Below are positions 9,304 through 16,933 of a stretch of 64,000 nucleotides of DNA, piece by piece. Made by a program: the position numbers and the translations under genes. The notes under the pieces were generated by a model. That model saw only the letters and a list, made by a program, of their open reading frames with translations, did no database searches and was not told the origin of the DNA. Position 1 is the first letter of the stretch, and the number at the start of each line of letters is the position of its first letter. The stretch comes from JANWWM01 sp046292465 (lineage in GTDB: Bacteria > Bacteroidota > Chlorobiia > Chlorobiales > Thermochlorobacteraceae): contig JBKBRB010000013.1 of the NCBI GenBank assembly GCA_046292465.1, positions 1-64,000 of the forward strand, read 5' to 3'.

Positions 9304-10266
9304 TTATTTTGATGACTCACCGCCTTCGGCTTGTTTTTTTGCCGCTTCTTCGGCGGCTTTTTTCGCTGCAAGTTTTGCTGCCATCATCGGTGGCAATTTT
9401 TTAGCGGGTTGGGCGTCGCCGCTTGGCGTTTCGGCTTTTGGCGTTTCTGTGGTTTCGGCTTTGGCTTCGGGTGTTGCGGTTGCGCCGCCGTCCGTTCCAG
9501 CTTTTTTCGCTGCAAGTTTTGCTGCCATCATCGGTGGCAATTTTTTAGCGGGGGCTTCTGCTGCCGGCTTTGATTCGGCTGTTGGCGCGCTTGCAGGTGC
9601 TTCTGCGCTTGCTGTGGATGCCGCTTTCTTTGCCGCTAAGGGAGAAACACGCGCGCCTGCCGCTGGTGCCGCTTTTGGCGCTGCCGCTTTTTTCGCCTTC
9701 TCTTCTTCTTCATATTTGGCGAGCTTTTCGCGCTTCTCTTTTTCTTTTTCTTTCGTGAGAACGCTGAAATGATAAATAAAATTGGAGCGGTCCACTTCGG
9801 CGAAGTCATGAACAGGCGTCATTGTGAGGCACTCGGTCGGGCACGGATAGGTGCACAGCCCACAATACATGCACTTCGCCATATCGATATCGAACCTTGA
9901 AAGCCAGAGTTTTTTCTTGCTTCCGTCGCTCGTTGTGCCGAGCTCTTCAATATCGTCGGGCGTTGCTTTGAAGGATTCAATCGTGATGCAGTTCACCGGG
10001 CAGGCATTTGCACATTGATTGCAGGCGATACAGTCGTCGGCATTGTTGTGCAAACGGTTGCGCGAAAAATCTGGCGTTGGAATGGCTTCGCTCGGATACT
10101 GAATCGTTACTAATCCTTCGTTGAGCTTGTTGAAATAATTATCGTCATCGATTAGCGCCGTTTCTTCGCGCCATTTCGTTGCCTTTGAAAGGTGTTTGAG
10201 CGTGATACCCAATCCGCCGATAACGGACGACACGCCTCTTTTTATAGAATTCACATACTCCGACAT
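9304..10266 (-). CDS. nuoI: NADH-quinone oxidoreductase subunit I with long Ala/Lys/Pro tail
   Basis: Iron-sulfur subunit of the peripheral arm, carrying clusters N6a and N6b. Two 4Fe-4S motifs are intact: 'CIACNQCANACPVNC' and 'CMYCGLCTYPCPTEC' within the first ~145 residues. The usual length is about 160-210 residues, but this product has 320. From about residue 175 it continues as a low-complexity tail rich in Ala, Lys, Pro and Glu, containing the phrase 'AKKLPPMMAAKLAAKKA' twice. The DNA beneath is a 53-bp perfect direct repeat. The tail has no recognisable domain; in a complex lacking NuoEFG it could serve as a flexible docking arm, but that is inference. The frame stays open throughout and stops normally. 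Confidence 0.93.
   Translation of the reverse strand: MSEYVNSIKRGVSSVIGGLGITLKHLSKATKWREETALIDDDNYFNKLNEGLVTIQYPSEAIPTPDFSRNRLHNNADDCIACNQCANACPVNCITIESFKATPDDIEELGTTSDGSKKKLWLSRFDIDMAKCMYCGLCTYPCPTECLTMTPVHDFAEVDRSNFIYHFSVLTKEKEKEKREKLAKYEEEEKAKKAAAPKAAPAAGARVSPLAAKKAASTASAEAPASAPTAESKPAAEAPAKKLPPMMAAKLAAKKAGTDGGATATPEAKAETTETPKAETPSGDAQPAKKLPPMMAAKLAAKKAAEEAAKKQAEGGESSK
9356..9552. repeat. 53-bp perfect direct repeat inside nuoI tail
   Basis: Positions 9356-9408 and 9500-9552 are identical over 53 bases and are 144 bases (48 codons) apart, so the repeat is in frame. It encodes the duplicated LPPMMAAKLAAKK phrase. Perfect DNA identity suggests recent duplication or gene conversion. Confidence 0.9.
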
Positions 10267-10328
10267 AATGTAACAGTTTAGAATTTTTGAAGATTACATT
10301 CTCTTATCGCGCCTTTCTTGCGACTTGC

Positions 10329-11456
10329 TTATCGCACATAGAGTTCCCAAACTGCGGCGAAAACGAAAATGAGCAAGGCAATCGGCGTTAAAACTTTCCA
10401 GCAGAGATACATTAGTTGGTCAACTCGGAATCTTGGAAAGGTCCAGCGAACCCACATCATCACAATCACGAAGAAAAATCCTTTGAGGATAATCCAGAAC
10501 GCGCCCCAAATCGGACCGCTTGTCCAATCGTTGAGTGCAACGATGCCAATGTTCGGAAGAGGTGAGTTCCAACCGCCTAAGAAAAGCACCGAAAGAATCA
10601 CGCTGGTCATGAACATGGAGGCATATTCGGCAAGGAAAATCATGGCGAATTTCATTCCGCCGTATTCGGTGAAGTAGCCTGACACGAGTTCCGACTCGGC
10701 TTCGGGAATATCAAACGGCGCGCGATTACATTCAGCAAGCGCCGCGATGAAGTAAATCGTCATTGCAAGCCACGCAACAGGCGATTGAAAAACAGCGAAG
10801 TGCAAAATTCCAAGTTCGCCACTTTGCGACATCACAATTTTTTGCATCGAGAGCGAGCCTGCCATCATCACGCCAACGAGAATCGCAATGCTTGCAGGAA
10901 TTTCATAACTGACGACTTGCGCCACGCTTCGCACGGCGCCGAACAGCGACCATTTGTTGTTTGAGCCCCAACCGCACATCAAAATTCCGACCGCTTCTAC
11001 TGAGACAATAGAGACCGCATAAAACACACCGACGTTCAAATCGGCTCCAATGAACTCACTGCTGAACGGCAGAACTGCATATGCAGCAAATGCACCTACG
11101 AAAATGATAAGCGGTCCTAACACAAATAGCGGCTTATCGGCTGCCGCTGGCACAATGTCCTCCTTTTGAATCAGCTTCAAAATGTCGGCGATTGTCTGAA
11201 GCAATCCCCATTTGCCTGTCTCGTTCGGTCCGATGCGGTCTTGTATGAATGCCGAAATTTTGCGCTCACCATAAACGCCAACATAGAGTGCGTAAAGCGC
11301 AATAAAGACAAGTGGAATTGCAGGAATAGCGAACATGCCCACCGGAACGCCAAAGACTTCGAGCGATTCAAGGGCTTTTACCCAAGAGTTTTCCGCCTGA
11401 ACCGGAACAGTAGTTGCCGTGAGCGCGTCGGGCATAAGTAGGGCAAATGGCTTCAT
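10329..11456 (-). CDS. nuoH: NADH-quinone oxidoreductase subunit H
   Basis: Quinone-site membrane subunit, 375 residues with eight or more hydrophobic helices. Signatures: 'YGERKISAFIQDRIGPNETG' (first conserved loop), 'EIPASIAILVGVM', and 'ALAECNRAPFDIPEAESELV', the acidic loop at the quinone tunnel, followed by 'EYGGMKFAMIFLAEYA'. The N-terminus has about 20 residues before the first helix. It lies 62 bases before nuoI and 69 bases after nuoD. The absence of nuoG between D and H is characteristic of the short operon type. Confidence 0.95.
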   Translation of the reverse strand: MKPFALLMPDALTATTVPVQAENSWVKALESLEVFGVPVGMFAIPAIPLVFIALYALYVGVYGERKISAFIQDRIGPNETGKWGLLQTIADILKLIQKEDIVPAAADKPLFVLGPLIIFVGAFAAYAVLPFSSEFIGADLNVGVFYAVSIVSVEAVGILMCGWGSNNKWSLFGAVRSVAQVVSYEIPASIAILVGVMMAGSLSMQKIVMSQSGELGILHFAVFQSPVAWLAMTIYFIAALAECNRAPFDIPEAESELVSGYFTEYGGMKFAMIFLAEYASMFMTSVILSVLFLGGWNSPLPNIGIVALNDWTSGPIWGAFWIILKGFFFVIVMMWVRWTFPRFRVDQLMYLCWKVLTPIALLIFVFAAVWELYVR

Positions 11457-11525
11457 CTCAATAACTCGGATTGAAAAAGTTTTGACTTATTTGATTGAAT
11501 TTTCTGAAATCCTACAACAACAATT

Positions 11526-12725
11526 TTATCGGTCAACTTCGCCAAGCACGATGTCAATGCTTCCCAAAATGGCGACCACATCGGAAATCAAGTTTCCTTT
11601 GGCGAGTTCGGGCAACACGGAAAGATTAACAAAACATGCCGCGCGTGCTTTGCATCGGAATGGTTTCGTACCTTTACCGTCTGAAATCACATAGAAGCCG
11701 ACTTCGCCTCTTGGATTCTCGCCACGAGCGTAGACTTCACCTGCGGGCGGCTTAATTCGCTTCGGCACGGCGGCGTGCGGGTCAAAATTTGGTTCTTCAG
11801 GCATCTTGTCAAGGCACTGCTGAATGATTTTCAGGCTTTCGTAAATTTCGTAGCAACGAACCAAGTGCCGTGAAAGGCTATCGCCAATGATGGAGAGTTT
11901 TCCGTCAGGCACAACCACATCAAATTCAATTTCGGGATAAATGGAATAGGGGTCATTTTTGCGCAAATCCCATTTGACGCCCGAGCCGCGAAGCATCGGA
12001 CCAGAGCAACCGTAATTGATTGCCACATCGGCAGGCAAAATGCCAATTCCGCGTGTGCGCTCAATGAAAAGTTCGTTTTCAGTGAGCAGTGCCATCATTT
12101 CGTCGACTTTCGGCTTGTAATACTTTACAAACTCTGCGACGCGCTGTTTGAACTTTGGCGGAAAATTATGCGAGACACCGCCAACCCAAATGTAGTTGTA
12201 AAGCATTCGTGCGCCGCAGAGCCACTCTAAAAGCGTGAGGATATGCTCTCGGTCGCGCATAATGTGCAAGAAGGGCGTAAATGCGCCAATGTCCAATCCA
12301 TAAGTTGCAATCGCGATTTGGTGCGAGGCAATGCGTTGCAGTTCAGCCACAATCACTCGCATGAACTCTATTCGGCGTGGCACTTCGATGTTGAGCAATT
12401 TCTCGACTGCCATCACAAACGCATGCTCGGTGTTCATCGCCGAAAGGTAGTCCATTCTATCCGTGTAAGGAATGACTTTTTGATAGTCGAGGGATTCGGC
12501 ATGTTTTTCAAAACAGCGATGCAAATAGCCCATATATGGCGTGGCTTTCATGACCACTTCGCCATCAGTAACGAGTTCGACACGCAAAACGCCGTGCGTT
12601 GCAGGGTGTTGCGGACCCATGTTCAGCGTCATGTATTCTGTGTCGAGGTCTTTCTCAACGATGTATTGATTTGAGCCTGTCTGCGAAAGGCGCGTCTTTG
12701 GGGTATATTCCAGTGTTTCCGCCAT
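11526..12725 (-). CDS. nuoD: NADH-quinone oxidoreductase subunit D
   Basis: 49-kDa-type subunit of the peripheral arm, 399 residues, related to the large subunit of NiFe hydrogenases but without metal-binding cysteines. Signatures: 'LNMGPQHPATHGVLRV' near residue 35, 'GYLHRCFEKHAES', 'DRMDYLSAMNTEHAF', and the C-terminal 'DIVLGEVDR'. It forms the quinone pocket with NuoB and NuoH. It is separated from nuoC rather than fused to it. The 177-base gap before it (12726-12902) holds no supported gene. Confidence 0.95.
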   Translation of the reverse strand: MAETLEYTPKTRLSQTGSNQYIVEKDLDTEYMTLNMGPQHPATHGVLRVELVTDGEVVMKATPYMGYLHRCFEKHAESLDYQKVIPYTDRMDYLSAMNTEHAFVMAVEKLLNIEVPRRIEFMRVIVAELQRIASHQIAIATYGLDIGAFTPFLHIMRDREHILTLLEWLCGARMLYNYIWVGGVSHNFPPKFKQRVAEFVKYYKPKVDEMMALLTENELFIERTRGIGILPADVAINYGCSGPMLRGSGVKWDLRKNDPYSIYPEIEFDVVVPDGKLSIIGDSLSRHLVRCYEIYESLKIIQQCLDKMPEEPNFDPHAAVPKRIKPPAGEVYARGENPRGEVGFYVISDGKGTKPFRCKARAACFVNLSVLPELAKGNLISDVVAILGSIDIVLGEVDR

Positions 12726-12902
12726 ATTTTTGAACTTGATTAAGTATTTATGGATTGCGATTGCAACTTGTAACTCAACTCTAAAAACAAAATCGTTTCA
12801 AAGCTTTCGTTTGATAGAATGAAATTCGGCGTTCTTTGAACTTCACTACTACAATTTGAACGCTTTGAAACGACTTGTGCGACTTTTAAGGCAAAGCCTT
12901 TG

Positions 12903-13397
12903 TCAATACGGCACTTTAATTCCGTGATAGTATTCCTGAACCGTGTAATCTTTTCGGAGCGGGTGTCCTTCCCAATCATCAGGGCACAGGATTCGGCGCA
13001 AATCGGGATTTCCTTCGAAGACAATGCCGACCAAATCGTAGGCTTCGCGCTCGTGCCATTCTGCTGTGCGCCAAATTTCTGCTACGCTTGGAATCGTATT
13101 GTTTTCCTTCGTGCATTTCAATTTGACTGCAATTTTATGTTGATAGGCGGCAAGCGATTCGAGGTTATAGACCACTCCGAGCGTTCCATCGCCGTAATCC
13201 ACGCCTGAAAGGCATGCGAGATAGTCAAACTTCAGTCGCTCGTCGGTGCGCATAAAGTAAGCCATCGGTTGCCAAAGCGTGTGGTCGAGCACGGTAAAGT
13301 TTGGCATGGTGCGGCTATTATCGAGGTCGGAAACAGATTCTGCGCCGAATTCTTCCTTGATAATGGTGTGAATTTGCTCAGGCGTTAGTTTTGACAT
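12903..13397 (-). CDS. nuoC: NADH-quinone oxidoreductase subunit C
   Basis: 30-kDa-type subunit, 164 residues. The family signature is present as 'AEWHEREAYDLVGIVFEG', followed by 'LRRILCPDDWEGHPLRKDYT'. It starts one base after the nuoB stop codon, so the two are almost certainly translationally coupled. It is a stand-alone protein, not the CD fusion of enterobacteria. It forms part of the connecting module between the electron-input and membrane parts. Confidence 0.95.
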   Translation of the reverse strand: MSKLTPEQIHTIIKEEFGAESVSDLDNSRTMPNFTVLDHTLWQPMAYFMRTDERLKFDYLACLSGVDYGDGTLGVVYNLESLAAYQHKIAVKLKCTKENNTIPSVAEIWRTAEWHEREAYDLVGIVFEGNPDLRRILCPDDWEGHPLRKDYTVQEYYHGIKVPY

Positions 13398-13398
13398 A

Positions 13399-14019
13399 TT
13401 ACGCTGTGGCTTCTTCGGTTTCTGGTTTGGTTATTTGCACGGGCTTCACATTCGCATTGAAGGGGTGTGCGGCAATAATGACTTCTTCGGCAGGTGCGGA
13501 CTTTGCTGCAATTTTTCGCAATGCTTCTTGGCGAGTTAAGCCCAAACGCTCTTCACGAATCAATTCTTGAATTTTCATCAAACCGCCAATCAGGGCTTCA
13601 GGGCGCGGCGGACAGCCGGGCACATATACATCAACAGGAATCACACGGTCGACGCCTTTGACGACATGGTAGCCGTGTTCCCAATACGGACCGCCGCAGT
13701 TGGCGCAACTTCCCATTGAGAGCACATAGCGTGGCTCTGACATTTGGTCGTAAAGACGCTTGACGCGCTCCGCCATCTTGAAGGTTACAGTTCCCGCCAC
13801 AATCATCAAATCGGATTGGCGTGGCGACGAGCGTGGAAAAATCCCGAATCGCTCAAGGTCGTAGTTGGAGGCGTTGGTTGCCATCATTTCAATCGCGCAA
13901 CAGGCGAGACCAAACGACATTGGCCATAAAGAGGATAGGCGCGACCAGTTGAGCAGGTCTTCAACTTTGGTAACTATCGCTCCGCCGTTAGAAATTTTTG
14001 CGTCGAGAAGACTTGGCAT
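13399..14019 (-). CDS. nuoB: NADH-quinone oxidoreductase subunit B
   Basis: Subunit that carries cluster N2, the direct electron donor to quinone, 206 residues. The adjacent cysteines of the N2 site are visible in 'PMSFGLACCAIEMMA', with the other ligands in 'LSMGSCANCGGPYW' and 'VDVYVPGCPPRPEALI'. The C-terminal ~40 residues after the last motif are variable. It lies 56 bases after nuoA and directly before nuoC. Confidence 0.96.
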   Translation of the reverse strand: MPSLLDAKISNGGAIVTKVEDLLNWSRLSSLWPMSFGLACCAIEMMATNASNYDLERFGIFPRSSPRQSDLMIVAGTVTFKMAERVKRLYDQMSEPRYVLSMGSCANCGGPYWEHGYHVVKGVDRVIPVDVYVPGCPPRPEALIGGLMKIQELIREERLGLTRQEALRKIAAKSAPAEEVIIAAHPFNANVKPVQITKPETEEATA

Positions 14020-14075
14020 AATCGTTTCTCTGATTTGATTGACGAAACTAAAACTTTACAGGTTCTGCCCTGCTT

Positions 14076-14534
14076 TTACACCGCTTCGGGCTCGGAAACT
14101 TTGGCTTTTCCCAAAGTTTTTGGCTTTTCAAACTTTTTGGTTGGCATCTTAGGAATGTTTGGCGTCGGCACAACCCAATTGATATAGCCTTTCTTCCATT
14201 CGTAAATAAGCCCAAGCGTTAAAACCCCTAAGAAGATAAGTGCAACCGCAAGTGCATATCCACCTACTTGTTTGAAAATCGTCGCCCAAGGGTAAAGAAG
14301 CAACACTTCAACATCGAAGATGATAAAGATAAGTGCAACCACATAAAAGCGAATGTTGAATTGAATCCACGCGCTTCCTTTTGGCTCTTCGCCGCATTCA
14401 TATGTGGTTAGTTTTTCGGTGTATGGACGGTGTGGGCGTATGAGGCGAGAAGTTACGAATCCAAGAACAACAAAGATGACGCCAACGGCAAGAAAGAGGA
14501 AAACTTTGCCAAATTCTGAAATCTCTTGTCCCAT
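14076..14534 (-). CDS. nuoA: NADH-quinone oxidoreductase subunit A
   Basis: First gene of the nuo operon, 152 residues with three hydrophobic helices. Signatures: 'YECGEEPKGSAWIQFNIRFY' and 'IIFDVEVLLLYPWA', the conserved loop and second helix of NuoA. The C-terminal ~30 residues (rich in Lys and Pro) extend beyond the usual end. The divergent promoter region for the operon should lie in 14535-14727, shared with phhB; I could not identify clear promoter boxes there. Confidence 0.95.
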   Translation of the reverse strand: MGQEISEFGKVFLFLAVGVIFVVLGFVTSRLIRPHRPYTEKLTTYECGEEPKGSAWIQFNIRFYVVALIFIIFDVEVLLLYPWATIFKQVGGYALAVALIFLGVLTLGLIYEWKKGYINWVVPTPNIPKMPTKKFEKPKTLGKAKVSEPEAV

Positions 14535-14727
14535 TGATGATGTTGGTTCGAACTACGGTTTGAAAATGTTGCTGTTTTTCGAATTTTACAATCTGTCCAA
14601 CGCATTCATTCGCGCGAAAATTCCTTTTTTCCAAAAAAAATTTAACAGTTTCCTATTTGGACGTGATTTTTTCTTTGGAGCGAATGTTACATTTTATAGT
14701 CTGATTCAACAAAACTGCGCACCAACC

Positions 14728-15030
14728 ATGCCTACACCACTCACAGATACACAACTCTCGCAACTTGCCGAACAAGGATGGACGAAACATCACGAGACCA
14801 TTCAAAAAACTTTTTTCTTTGACAACTCTGGCGGAAAAAGCCCCTTCCTCAAAGGGCTTGCGTTTATTGAACGCATCGCTGTCCCCGCCGAAGAAGCCAA
14901 TCATCACCCCGATATTACTTTCACTTACAACCGCGTCGTGATTTCGCTGACCACGCACGACAAAGGCATGCTGACACAAAAAGATTTTGACTTGGCAATG
15001 AAAATTGACAAACTGCATGCTGCCACATAG
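14728..15030 (+). CDS. phhB: 4a-hydroxytetrahydrobiopterin dehydratase
   Basis: Pterin-4a-carbinolamine dehydratase, 100 residues, the usual size. It recycles the oxidised pterin made by aromatic amino acid hydroxylases, though in bacteria other roles are known. The active-site pattern [E/D]-x(3)-H-H-P is present as 'EEANHHPDITFTYNRV', followed by 'LTTHDKGMLTQKDFDLAMKID'. I chose the ATG at 14728 because the family begins there; the open frame extends further upstream through AT-rich sequence that looks like leader. It is divergent from nuoA. Confidence 0.92.
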   Translation: MPTPLTDTQLSQLAEQGWTKHHETIQKTFFFDNSGGKSPFLKGLAFIERIAVPAEEANHHPDITFTYNRVVISLTTHDKGMLTQKDFDLAMKIDKLHAAT

Positions 15031-15168
15031 ATTCCTTGGGAAGAAAAGAGATTTTCGCCGCGCAAATATCTTTTGAGTTACATTCCCCAAGTCTTCGCCA
15101 TAGGTTGTTGCATCACCAAAGGCAAGACTTCTTTTTCAGAACGTCCCGATATAACAAAAAACAACACC

Positions 15169-16524
15169 ATGTCTTACGAATTTTCCGAAGTCATAGAAAC
15201 CTTGCGCATGACGGAAGTCGAGCATTTTGATATTCGCACCGTTACGCTTGGAATTAGTCTGCGCGATTGCGCCTCGCACAGCCTTGACATCGCCAAAAGC
15301 AAAATCCGTTCAAAAATTTTGAAGCGCGGCGAAGTGCATCTCAAATCGGCACGCGAAGTCGAGCAAATGTATGGGCTTCGCATTGCCAACAAACGCATTT
15401 CCGTTACGCCGATTTCCATTGTCTTCGACCAATTTCGCGAAAGCGAACTTATTGAGATTGCGCTCACGCTCGACGCTTGCGCCAAAGAACTCGGCATTGA
15501 TTTCATCGGCGGCTACTCTGCCCTTGTCGAGAAAGGCATGACCGACGGCGAAAAAGCCCTCATCAACTCCGTTCCCGACATGATGGCGGCAACGAAGCAT
15601 ATTTGCTCGAGCATCAATGTTGCATCAACGAAAGCCGGCATCAATATGGACGCCGTTTATCTTGTTGGAAAAATGATTAAAGCACTTGCCGCAAAAACGC
15701 CGCGCGCTGAAGGCTGTTGTAAGTTTGTCGCGTTTTGCAATGTTCCCGAAGACAATCCATTTGTGGCGGGCGCGTTTCATGGCGTTAGCGAGCCTGACGT
15801 GAGTTTAAATGTTGGAATTTCAGGACCGGGCGTGGTGCTTGCCGCCATTCGCGAAGCAGGCAACTGCGATTTCGGCACACTTTGCGAAGTGATTAAGCGA
15901 ACCGCATTCAAAATTACGCGCGCCGGAGAATTGATGGGACGCAAGGTTGCGCAGAAGTCGGGCGTTCCTTTTGGCATTGTCGATATTTCCCTTGCGCCAA
16001 CACCCGCATGGGGCGATAGCATCGCGGAAATTTTAGAAGCGATTGGCGTTGAATCTGTCGGCGCGCCTGGTAGCACCGCAGCACTGATGCTCCTTAACGA
16101 CAGCGTTAAGAAAGGCGGCCTGATGGCTTCCAGCTACGTCGGCGGCATGTCGGGGGCGTTCATTCCTGTCTCGGAAGATGCAGGCATGATTCGCGGCGTC
16201 GAGCGCGGCTCGCTTACGATTGAAAAACTCGAAGCGATGACAAGCGTTTGTTGCGTCGGATTGGATATGGTTGCCGTGCCCGGCGATACAAGTGCCGAAA
16301 CCCTCGCCGCCATTCTCGCCGATGAATGTGCGATTGGCGTTGTCAATAACAAAACCACCGCAATGCGCATTATTGTGCCACCAGACGCCAAAGTCGGCGA
16401 TGTGATTGATTACGGCGGCTTGCTCGGTCAAGCAATTATTATGCCCGTCAGCCAATTTCGTTCAGACGCCTTTATCAAACGCGGCGGTAGAATCCCCGCA
16501 CCGACTCGCGGAATCAACAATTAG
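15169..16524 (+). CDS. UPF0210 / DUF711 family protein
   Basis: Uncharacterised conserved protein of the UPF0210 (DUF711) family, 451 residues from the ATG at 15169. An in-frame extension upstream to 15073 has no family similarity. Family features are the 'MTEVEHFDIRTVTLGISLRDC' opening, 'VPFGIVDISLAPTPAWGDSI' and the Gly-rich 'GVESVGAPGSTAALMLLND'. The family is structurally related to glycyl-radical enzymes but lacks the radical glycine loop; its reaction is not established. It starts 138 bases after phhB and is transcribed the same way. It is the last plus-strand gene before a 409-base gap. Confidence 0.85.
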   Translation: MSYEFSEVIETLRMTEVEHFDIRTVTLGISLRDCASHSLDIAKSKIRSKILKRGEVHLKSAREVEQMYGLRIANKRISVTPISIVFDQFRESELIEIALTLDACAKELGIDFIGGYSALVEKGMTDGEKALINSVPDMMAATKHICSSINVASTKAGINMDAVYLVGKMIKALAAKTPRAEGCCKFVAFCNVPEDNPFVAGAFHGVSEPDVSLNVGISGPGVVLAAIREAGNCDFGTLCEVIKRTAFKITRAGELMGRKVAQKSGVPFGIVDISLAPTPAWGDSIAEILEAIGVESVGAPGSTAALMLLNDSVKKGGLMASSYVGGMSGAFIPVSEDAGMIRGVERGSLTIEKLEAMTSVCCVGLDMVAVPGDTSAETLAAILADECAIGVVNNKTTAMRIIVPPDAKVGDVIDYGGLLGQAIIMPVSQFRSDAFIKRGGRIPAPTRGINN

Positions 16525-16745
16525 CCAAAACCGCCTTCTCGACTTTCAGACGACAGCGTCAATCCAGTGCTAATCAAAAATGAGTATCGCGTAGTGAAGA
16601 ACGCAAGGCAAACGCACCGTGCGATTCTTCACTCTTTACTAGTTACACGGGAGAAAATGTAAGGTTTCTTACAGTTACTGCACGGCAAGACAAGTCAAAA
16701 GCCGTGTGTGGCAAAGCAGAAGCGTGGGCGAGATGTGGAATTTTG

Positions 16746-16782
16746 TAAAAAAATAGGTCGCCAAACTTGCGCTTGACGACCT
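16746..16782 (-). terminator. Terminator downstream of kamA
   Basis: On the minus strand, stem AGGTCG/CGACCT (16777-16782 with 16755-16760), extended by four further pairs around one mismatch, then A and seven T. It lies about 150 bases beyond the kamA stop codon. Confidence 0.6.
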
Positions 16783-16805
16783 TAAGGAGGTGCTCTATAA
16801 CACAA

Positions 16806-16831
16806 CCTTGCAGAAACCATAAACTGCAAGG
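16806..16831. other. Perfect 8-bp hairpin
   Basis: CCTTGCAG (16806-16813) pairs with CTGCAAGG (16824-16831), 10-nt loop, no T-tract on either side. It may be part of a structured 3' untranslated region or an unrecognised small RNA. Confidence 0.5.
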
Positions 16832-16933
16832 CATTCTGATTAACGAAATGGCTTCAAAAAAAGTTTTAGCGGTGTGGATATTTTTTGGACTATCCCACGA
16901 TTGGTCTCTTTCCTACTGTTCAATCAAGCAAAG

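Larger units (their letters stand above)
16525..16933. other. Intergenic region with two hairpins and a stray Shine-Dalgarno
   Basis: No supported gene in 409 bases between two convergent genes. It contains repeat-like words around 16578-16640 ('gtagtgaagaacg' and 'cttcactctttactagtta'), a terminator-like hairpin, and a second perfect hairpin (16806-16831). A consensus AAGGAGG at 16784-16790 has no start codon at a usable distance. An open frame of 31 codons from 16848 runs into the neighbouring gene and is not convincing. Confidence 0.6.

Noticed and set aside
9299..9772. Plus-strand Ala/Phe-rich frame of 157 codons over the nuoI tail
   Set aside because: It is the mirror of the Ala/Lys-rich tail codons of nuoI and of the 53-bp repeat; the conserved iron-sulfur gene is on the minus strand.
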